This document shows, piece after piece, positions 47,469-52,502 of a stretch of 52,502 bases of DNA. A program made the translations under genes and the position numbers. Below the pieces are notes generated by a model. It was not told where the DNA came from and searched no databases. It saw only the letters and a program-made list of their open reading frames with translations. Numbering within the stretch: the first letter of the stretch is position 1; each line of letters begins with the position of its first letter. Source of the DNA: Paraburkholderia madseniana (GTDB lineage Bacteria > Pseudomonadota > Gammaproteobacteria > Burkholderiales > Burkholderiaceae); NCBI RefSeq assembly GCF_009690905.1, contig NZ_VOSW01000066.1, forward strand, positions 1 through 52,502, read 5' to 3'.

Positions 47469-49547
47469 TTAAGGGGCGATGGACTCCAATCGGGCAAGCA
47501 GGTTTTCGATGCGCAGCAACTCCCCCAGCGACCACGCCTGAAACGGCGTGCCGGCGGGCGTGTGCGGCGCGTCGCCGTCGGCGATTTCGGAGAGATGGTC
47601 GAAGCCGGCGTGATCGAGATGCGCGTACAGCGGGTCGAGAAAGCGCGCTTTGGCTTGTGTACGGGCATCCGGCTCGGCGCCGTGAACCCGCAGCCACGCT
47701 TCGACGAATGGGCCTAGCAGCCATGGCCAGACCGTCCCTTGATGATAGGCACCATCGCGCTCCAGCGGCGTGCCGCCGTAGTGCCCGCGGTAGGCAGGAT
47801 CGGACGGGGCGAGCGTTCTGAGGCCAAGCGGCGTGAGCAAGTGCGCTTCGACCTGATCGACCACCGCGCGCGCCGCCGCGTCTTCGAGTAACGGAAACGG
47901 CAGGCCGCCTACGGCGAAGATCTGATTTGGGCGGATTGAGCGGTCAACCGCACCTTTCACGAAATCCACGTCGACGTTATCGACGAGCGCTTGCGTCGCC
48001 GGATCGGTAAAACGTTCATGAAACGCTTGCAACGCTCGCTCCGCAGGTGGCTGCCACTGCGGATTCCACGTTGCTGCAATGCGCAATGCGTTGATCCAGA
48101 GCGCCTGTACTTCCACGGGTTTGCCGATGCGCGGCGTGACCACCCAATCGCCGACCTTTGCGTCCATCCACGTGAGTTGTACACCGGGGACGCCGGCGCT
48201 CAGGAGGCCGTCGTCGGTGGAGGCTTTGATGTTGAAGCGCGTGCCGTTCGTGTAGCCCGCGAGGATGGTTTCGACCGCCTGCTGCAGGCGCGTTCGGGTG
48301 TCGGCTTTTGCGTGGGTCGTCGCCAGATAGTCGTGGACGGCGATGACGAACCATAACGATGCATCGACGGAGTTGTATTCAGGGGTGTCACCGTAGTCGG
48401 GAAAGCGATTCGGCAGCATGCCTTCGGACAAGGTGCCCGACCATTCGAGCAGGATCGCTTCGGCTTCGTCGAGGCGCCCCGTTGCGATCAGCAAGCCGCG
48501 CATGGCGATGAACGTGTCGCGGCCCCAATCGGTGAACCATGGAAAGCCGGCGAGGATCGTGCGGCCTTCGTTGCGGGCAACGAGGTAGGCATCGGCGGAA
48601 CGTTGCAGACGTGAGCCGAGTGCGCTGCGGCGCTGCTGTTCGATGTTTGCGAGTTCCGTTGCGTGGGGGGCTAGGTTCACGCCTGCCGGCTTCGTTACAC
48701 GGTTGCCGGTGCCGGCCGACTCTGCTGCATAGTCGGCGACTGCCTTCGTACCTGCCGGCTCCGACGCGGATACTGAGGACGGCTCCGACACGGATGCTGA
48801 GCATGCGATCGACGCGCTGAGGATCATCACTGCTTCGCCATCGGCGAGATTGAAGCTGAACACGCCGGGCGTTGCCAAGTCTTCGCTGAAGTCGAGGCCA
48901 CGCTCGCGCTCGCGAACGTAGCAGAAGTTTCGATACCAATCAGGCGCGTGCGTGTAGACGCCATTGGTCGCCGCATTAACGACCGGCAGGTCGCCATAAG
49001 GCTGCCAACTCGTGCACGCCTGATCGCTGCTCGTCTGCACGTTGAAATTGAACGCGGAGTTTTCGTGGTGCAGTGCATGGTAATCGCGCCCGGAGAGCAA
49101 GGGCCGGACTTTCAGGGTGAACGCACCCGCGCCAGAAGCCGCCTCAGAACCTTCCAGCCGCCAACGCAAAACCGTTTCGCGCGTCGCCTTGCTCACGAAC
49201 ACTTCCGCTATCAGCGTTTTCTGCGGATCGAGTTGCAAACGCCATGTCGGCCACGGGTCGGTGTCGAACGCGAGAAGACTCGCTGTCAGGTCGGGATAGA
49301 TCACGTCCGGCACATACCGCTGCATGCTCAACGGATAACGCTGGCCGTCCGCTTCGAGCCACGCTTCCACCCCGTTAACCAGTACCACGCGCCCGCCAGG
49401 CGCGCGCGTAGCCGTGAGCAGCAACGCGTGATAGCGGCGCGTGCGCAGTGTGCCGACGGTTCCCGAAGCGAAGCCGCCGAAGCCGTCTGCTTCGAGCCAT
49501 TCGTCTTCGAGACGCGTGATGTCGAAAGGTCTTTCGATGCGTGTCAT
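47469..49547 (-). CDS. Glycogen debranching-type enzyme (amylo-alpha-1,6-glucosidase)
   Basis: A 692-residue protein with an N-terminal GDE_N-like domain (LEDEWLEADGFGGFASGTVGTLRTRRYHALL) and a C-terminal (alpha/alpha)6 barrel (FPWFTDWGRDTFIAMRGLLIATGRLDEAE, DASLWFVIAVHDYL, GTVWPWLLGPFVEAWL). This matches bacterial amylo-1,6-glucosidases. The region around residues 240-310 is a low-complexity Ser/Ala/Glu insert encoded by an imperfect tandem repeat (SEPSSVSASEP). The start MTRIERPFD at 49547 matches the family. It is the first gene of the operon, followed after 51 nt by the glucosidase. Confidence 0.9.
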   Translation of the reverse strand: MTRIERPFDITRLEDEWLEADGFGGFASGTVGTLRTRRYHALLLTATRAPGGRVVLVNGVEAWLEADGQRYPLSMQRYVPDVIYPDLTASLLAFDTDPWPTWRLQLDPQKTLIAEVFVSKATRETVLRWRLEGSEAASGAGAFTLKVRPLLSGRDYHALHHENSAFNFNVQTSSDQACTSWQPYGDLPVVNAATNGVYTHAPDWYRNFCYVRERERGLDFSEDLATPGVFSFNLADGEAVMILSASIACSASVSEPSSVSASEPAGTKAVADYAAESAGTGNRVTKPAGVNLAPHATELANIEQQRRSALGSRLQRSADAYLVARNEGRTILAGFPWFTDWGRDTFIAMRGLLIATGRLDEAEAILLEWSGTLSEGMLPNRFPDYGDTPEYNSVDASLWFVIAVHDYLATTHAKADTRTRLQQAVETILAGYTNGTRFNIKASTDDGLLSAGVPGVQLTWMDAKVGDWVVTPRIGKPVEVQALWINALRIAATWNPQWQPPAERALQAFHERFTDPATQALVDNVDVDFVKGAVDRSIRPNQIFAVGGLPFPLLEDAAARAVVDQVEAHLLTPLGLRTLAPSDPAYRGHYGGTPLERDGAYHQGTVWPWLLGPFVEAWLRVHGAEPDARTQAKARFLDPLYAHLDHAGFDHLSEIADGDAPHTPAGTPFQAWSLGELLRIENLLARLESIAP

Positions 49548-49757
49548 GGCGCTGCCAAGGTATACAAAGCCGCAAATCGTTCGGTGTGCCAAGGCTTCAG
49601 CCGTATGGCGCTAACGTGACCATTCTCCTGCTTACTGCTTTCCATTTCCTTTCTACCAGCCGACATTGCGACGCAAGTCTATCCACTCGCAAACGTTTCA
49701 CAATTATTTCTCGAAAGGAATGGAGACTGCATCCGCCGCCACACATTGGATGCAGAC

Positions 49758-50072
49758 ATGAGAACAGACACCCGCCTGGCCAGCGCCGTTTTCGTTGCGC
49801 TCGCAACTTTCGCGTTGAGCGGTTGCGGCGCCGATGACTCCGGCTCGGCCTCGACGTCTTCATCGCCAACCGCCGCTAATAATGCTGTCGCGCAAAACGC
49901 CACGACAGTTCCCGTGGCGGGGATGCTCAACGCATCAGCGCCACTCGCAGCCGGCCCTGCCGCCGCGTCCGACCCGATCACACAAAACATGCAAGCCAGC
50001 CTCGCTGCCGACAGCCAGCAAGTCACGCCCGTGATGCATTACGCACCGGGCGACAACGCCAACAGCAACTGA
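49758..50072 (+). CDS. Small lipoprotein
   Basis: A 104-residue protein with a lipoprotein signal peptide (VFVALATFALSGCGADD). The mature part is Ser/Ala/Thr/Asn-rich and low-complexity, with no recognised domain. An in-frame TTG at 49746 is an alternative start. It is upstream of, and on the same strand as, the phospholipase C gene, with a gap of about 60 nt. Function unknown. Confidence 0.65.
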   Translation: MRTDTRLASAVFVALATFALSGCGADDSGSASTSSSPTAANNAVAQNATTVPVAGMLNASAPLAAGPAAASDPITQNMQASLAADSQQVTPVMHYAPGDNANSN

Positions 50073-50135
50073 CCTGACTCCTCCGGCGCGCGCGAGGCGC
50101 GCTATTCTTTCCCCACCCGCAGAAGGTGATATTCG

Positions 50136-52292
50136 ATGACATCAAATAGCCGTCGCCGTTTCCTGCAGACCGTGGCTTCATCCGCCGGCGCTGCCGCCGC
50201 GCTGACCGCGCTGCCCGAGTCCATTCGCAATGCGCTTGCCGTGCCCGCGTTTTCGCGCACCGGCACCATCCGCGATGTCGAGCACATCGTCGTGTTCATG
50301 CAGGAGAACCGTTCGTTCGACCACTACTTCGGCCACCTGCGCGGCGTACGTGGTTACAACGACCGCTTCCCGATTCCGCTGCCGGGCGGCAAGCCGGTGT
50401 GGTATCAACCGTCGAAGGAAGACCCGACCCAGCCGGTGCTGCCGTTCCATCTGAACACGGCGACGACCAGCGCGCAATGCGTCGGCGATCTTGACCATAC
50501 CTGGTATAAGACGCATGCCGCCATCGACGGCGGCCGCTACGACCAGTGGCCCGCGAACAAGACCGACATGACGATGGGCTATCACCTGCGCAGCGACATT
50601 CCGTTCCATTACGCGCTGGCCGATGCATTCACGATCTGCGACGCCTACTTCTGCTCGCTGCCGGGACCGACACACCCGAACCGTTCGTATCTGATGACCG
50701 GTATGGTCGATCCGACCGGCACGCTGGGCGGTCCGCTGCTCGACAACAACGATTTCGTCGACGGCGACGGTCCGCCGAATTATCAATTGCTCTCGTGGAC
50801 CACGTACCCGGAACGCCTGCAAGCCGCGGGGATTTCGTGGCAGGTGTATCAGCAGGGTTTGACGGGCGCCGATCCGTTGAATGGCAACTACGGCACCAAC
50901 GTCCTGCAGAACTTCGCGAACTTCATCAACGCGCAGCCGGGTTCGCCGTTGTATGAGCGCGCGCAAACCGTGCGCACCATCGATGACCTGAAGGCCGACG
51001 TGCTGGCCAACAAGCTGCCGCAAGTGTCGTGGTTGTGCCCGCCGGCTGCGTACTCCGAGCACCCGAGCTATACGCCCGCATACGGGGCGGAATACACCTC
51101 GCAGATTCTCGATGCATTGACGTCGAATCCCGAAGTGTGGAGCAAGACCGTGCTGTTCATCATGTACGACGAGAACGACGGCTTCTTCGACCACCTCGTG
51201 CCGCCGCAACCGGCGACGACACCGGCGCAAGGCCAGTCGACGGTCAGCACCGATGGTGAAATTCACAACGTGGTGAATCCGGCGCGTGGCGGCAGCTACA
51301 CCGCGGACGGTCTACCGTACGGTCTCGGCCCGCGCGTGCCGATGACGATCGTATCGCCGTGGAGCAAGGGTGGTTTTGTGTGCTCGCAGGTGTTCGATCA
51401 CACGTCGGTGATTCGCTTCATCGAGACGCGCTTTGGTGTGTATGAGCCGAATATCACGCAATGGCGCCGCGCTGTATGCGGTGACCTGACCACGGCGTTC
51501 GACTTCCGCACGCCGGACTCGAAGGTGCCGCCGCTGCCGGACACGAGCAACTACAAGAGCATCGCCGACAACCAGTGCGCGACGCAGCCGAAGCCGACTG
51601 TGCCCACGACGCTCGGCGCAATTGACCCGCAGGAAAGCGGTATCCGTTTCGCCCGTGCGCTGCCGTATGAGTTGCACGTGAACGGTCACGCGGATGTAAA
51701 GAAGAACACGTTCGAGATCGTGCTTGCCAATAGCGGCGATCAAGGCGCGCATTTCTACGTGTACTCGACGAATCGCACGGATGGTCCGTGGCGTTATACC
51801 GTCGAGGCCGGCAAGTCGCTCAATGAAAGCTTTGACCTGACGACGACGAACGGCGTGTATGCGTTTGAAGTGTTTGGGCCTAATGGCTTCGTGCGTAAGT
51901 TTGCGGGTAATACGCAACCGGCGACGGCGCAAACGGTACAGGCAGCCTTGGGCGGACATGGCAACGGCAAGCCCGCACAGCCAGAGATCAAGGTGCAATA
52001 CGATGTGGCGAACGGCAATGTGTTTCTGAAGTTCAGCAACAAGGGCGGCAGTGTTGCGCGCTTGACGGTTACCGACAACGCGTATGGGGCGCGGACGCGT
52101 CCGGTGCTGGTGCCGGCGGAGGCGCATATCGAAGAGGCCTGGGTGCTGGCGTCGAGCCATCACTGGTATGACTTGACGGTGACGAGTAACGACGACGCTA
52201 GCTTCTCGCGTCGTTTGGCTGGGCACGTTGAGAATGGGCGGCCGAGTATTAGTGATCCGGCGGCTGTGGCGCCGGTGTTGGTGGTGAATTAA
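50136..52292 (+). CDS. Phosphocholine-type phospholipase C, Tat exported
   Basis: A 718-residue exported phosphoesterase with an N-terminal Tat signal (SRRRFLQTVASSAGAAAALTAL). The phosphoesterase domain contains the conserved VFMQENRSFDHYFGHLRGVRG near residue 50 and IMYDENDGFFDHLVPP near residue 335. The last ~200 residues form two C-terminal domains typical of the family (YELHVNGHADVKKNTFEIVLANSGDQGAHFYVYS). It would hydrolyse phosphatidylcholine or sphingomyelin outside the cell or in the periplasm. The long antisense frames are shadows. Confidence 0.92.
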   Translation: MTSNSRRRFLQTVASSAGAAAALTALPESIRNALAVPAFSRTGTIRDVEHIVVFMQENRSFDHYFGHLRGVRGYNDRFPIPLPGGKPVWYQPSKEDPTQPVLPFHLNTATTSAQCVGDLDHTWYKTHAAIDGGRYDQWPANKTDMTMGYHLRSDIPFHYALADAFTICDAYFCSLPGPTHPNRSYLMTGMVDPTGTLGGPLLDNNDFVDGDGPPNYQLLSWTTYPERLQAAGISWQVYQQGLTGADPLNGNYGTNVLQNFANFINAQPGSPLYERAQTVRTIDDLKADVLANKLPQVSWLCPPAAYSEHPSYTPAYGAEYTSQILDALTSNPEVWSKTVLFIMYDENDGFFDHLVPPQPATTPAQGQSTVSTDGEIHNVVNPARGGSYTADGLPYGLGPRVPMTIVSPWSKGGFVCSQVFDHTSVIRFIETRFGVYEPNITQWRRAVCGDLTTAFDFRTPDSKVPPLPDTSNYKSIADNQCATQPKPTVPTTLGAIDPQESGIRFARALPYELHVNGHADVKKNTFEIVLANSGDQGAHFYVYSTNRTDGPWRYTVEAGKSLNESFDLTTTNGVYAFEVFGPNGFVRKFAGNTQPATAQTVQAALGGHGNGKPAQPEIKVQYDVANGNVFLKFSNKGGSVARLTVTDNAYGARTRPVLVPAEAHIEEAWVLASSHHWYDLTVTSNDDASFSRRLAGHVENGRPSISDPAAVAPVLVVN

Positions 52293-52502
52293 GGGCGCGT
52301 GATGGGGACCGGGCTTCGATTGGGTGGCTGCTTTGTTGAGTCGCCTGATCGAGGCTCAGTTGCGTGAGGCTATTACGTCGAAAGAAAATTAGAACGGTCT
52401 TATGCCGAATGGCCAAAACTTAATAGTTAGCTTAGCAAAGTGAATTTTAAGAAAGTGGCGCGCTTATACTTTCGTCTGCTGTTGAAGCGCTTTCGACAGC
52501 CG
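52293..52502. other. Right edge, no gene recognised
   Basis: The 210-nt stretch after the phospholipase gene has an AT-rich part (about 52380-52470) with a TATACT at 52465-52470. No -35 with proper spacing and no coding frame were seen. It may be the promoter region of a gene beyond the window. Confidence 0.4.

Noticed and set aside
50178..51266. 362-codon minus frame opposite the phospholipase
   Set aside because: No start site, no domain and fully inside a recognised gene on the other strand.
1..52502. tRNA, rRNA, CRISPR or complete insertion sequence
   Set aside because: I looked for tRNA arms, rRNA segments, regularly spaced repeats and transposase motifs (by eye only) and saw none.

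Overview
The window looks like a chromosomal segment of a Paraburkholderia/Burkholderia-type betaproteobacterium. The evidence is high GC with strong third-position GC in most genes, many LysR, MocR and GNAT genes, and typical burkholderial families (XapX, DUF4337, a CusCBAF operon with a small Met/Cys protein, and a GH63-like glucosidase beside a debranching enzyme). I saw no rRNA, tRNA, CRISPR array, prophage or intact insertion sequence. A few stretches are visibly more AT-rich and have a less biased third codon position: about 1-2190 (HEPN pair and PhzF-like gene) and about 11400-12500 (GNAT gene and a broken hydrolase). They are probably recent arrivals.

Layout. 1-1370: an HEPN-domain gene overlapping an unknown partner. 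1390-4084 (minus): PhzF-like epimerase and a cobalt-type nitrile hydratase (alpha, beta, accessory protein). 4193-5657 (minus): a short threonyl-tRNA synthetase lacking the editing domain, preceded by a threonine-rich leader peptide and a terminator hairpin, which is the layout of ribosome-mediated attenuation. 5755-10426: GNAT, a small phosphatase-like protein, a flavin reductase and a one-gene adenylation-carrier-thioesterase enzyme. 10909-14640: a small secreted protein, a hydrolase remnant, GNAT, a racemase/kinase pair and a hypothetical gene. 14865-22232: MocR, GNATs, LysR/AEC transporter, AraC and a quinone-oxidoreductase-like gene. 22288-26677: XapX, DUF4337, a LysE remnant and an ECF42-type sigma factor operon with two DGPF (YCII) proteins, an SRPBCC protein and a VOC protein. 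26908-29671: small lipoprotein, large lipoprotein and a hypothetical gene.

29812-36674 (minus): a Cu/Ag efflux operon (small Met/Cys protein, CusC, CusB-CusF fusion, CusA, CusF) in which cusC is interrupted by one in-frame amber codon. 36814-38225: a hypothetical gene, then about 0.9 kb with a strong terminator that may end a small RNA, and a 16-bp tandem repeat. 38226-41980: GNAT, DOPA-dioxygenase-like, nitroreductase/HiPIP, aldo-keto reductase and PEBP-like protein.

42122-49547 (minus): a four-gene sugar module. A debranching enzyme and a GH63-like glucosidase would release glucose, a ROK/polyphosphate glucokinase would phosphorylate it, and Zwf would oxidise glucose-6-phosphate. The window ends with a lipoprotein and a Tat-exported phospholipase C.

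The strongest candidate for something undescribed is the leader and attenuator in front of the editing-less threonyl-tRNA synthetase (5479-5657). All functional statements are read from sequence alone; no alignments or folding programs were run.
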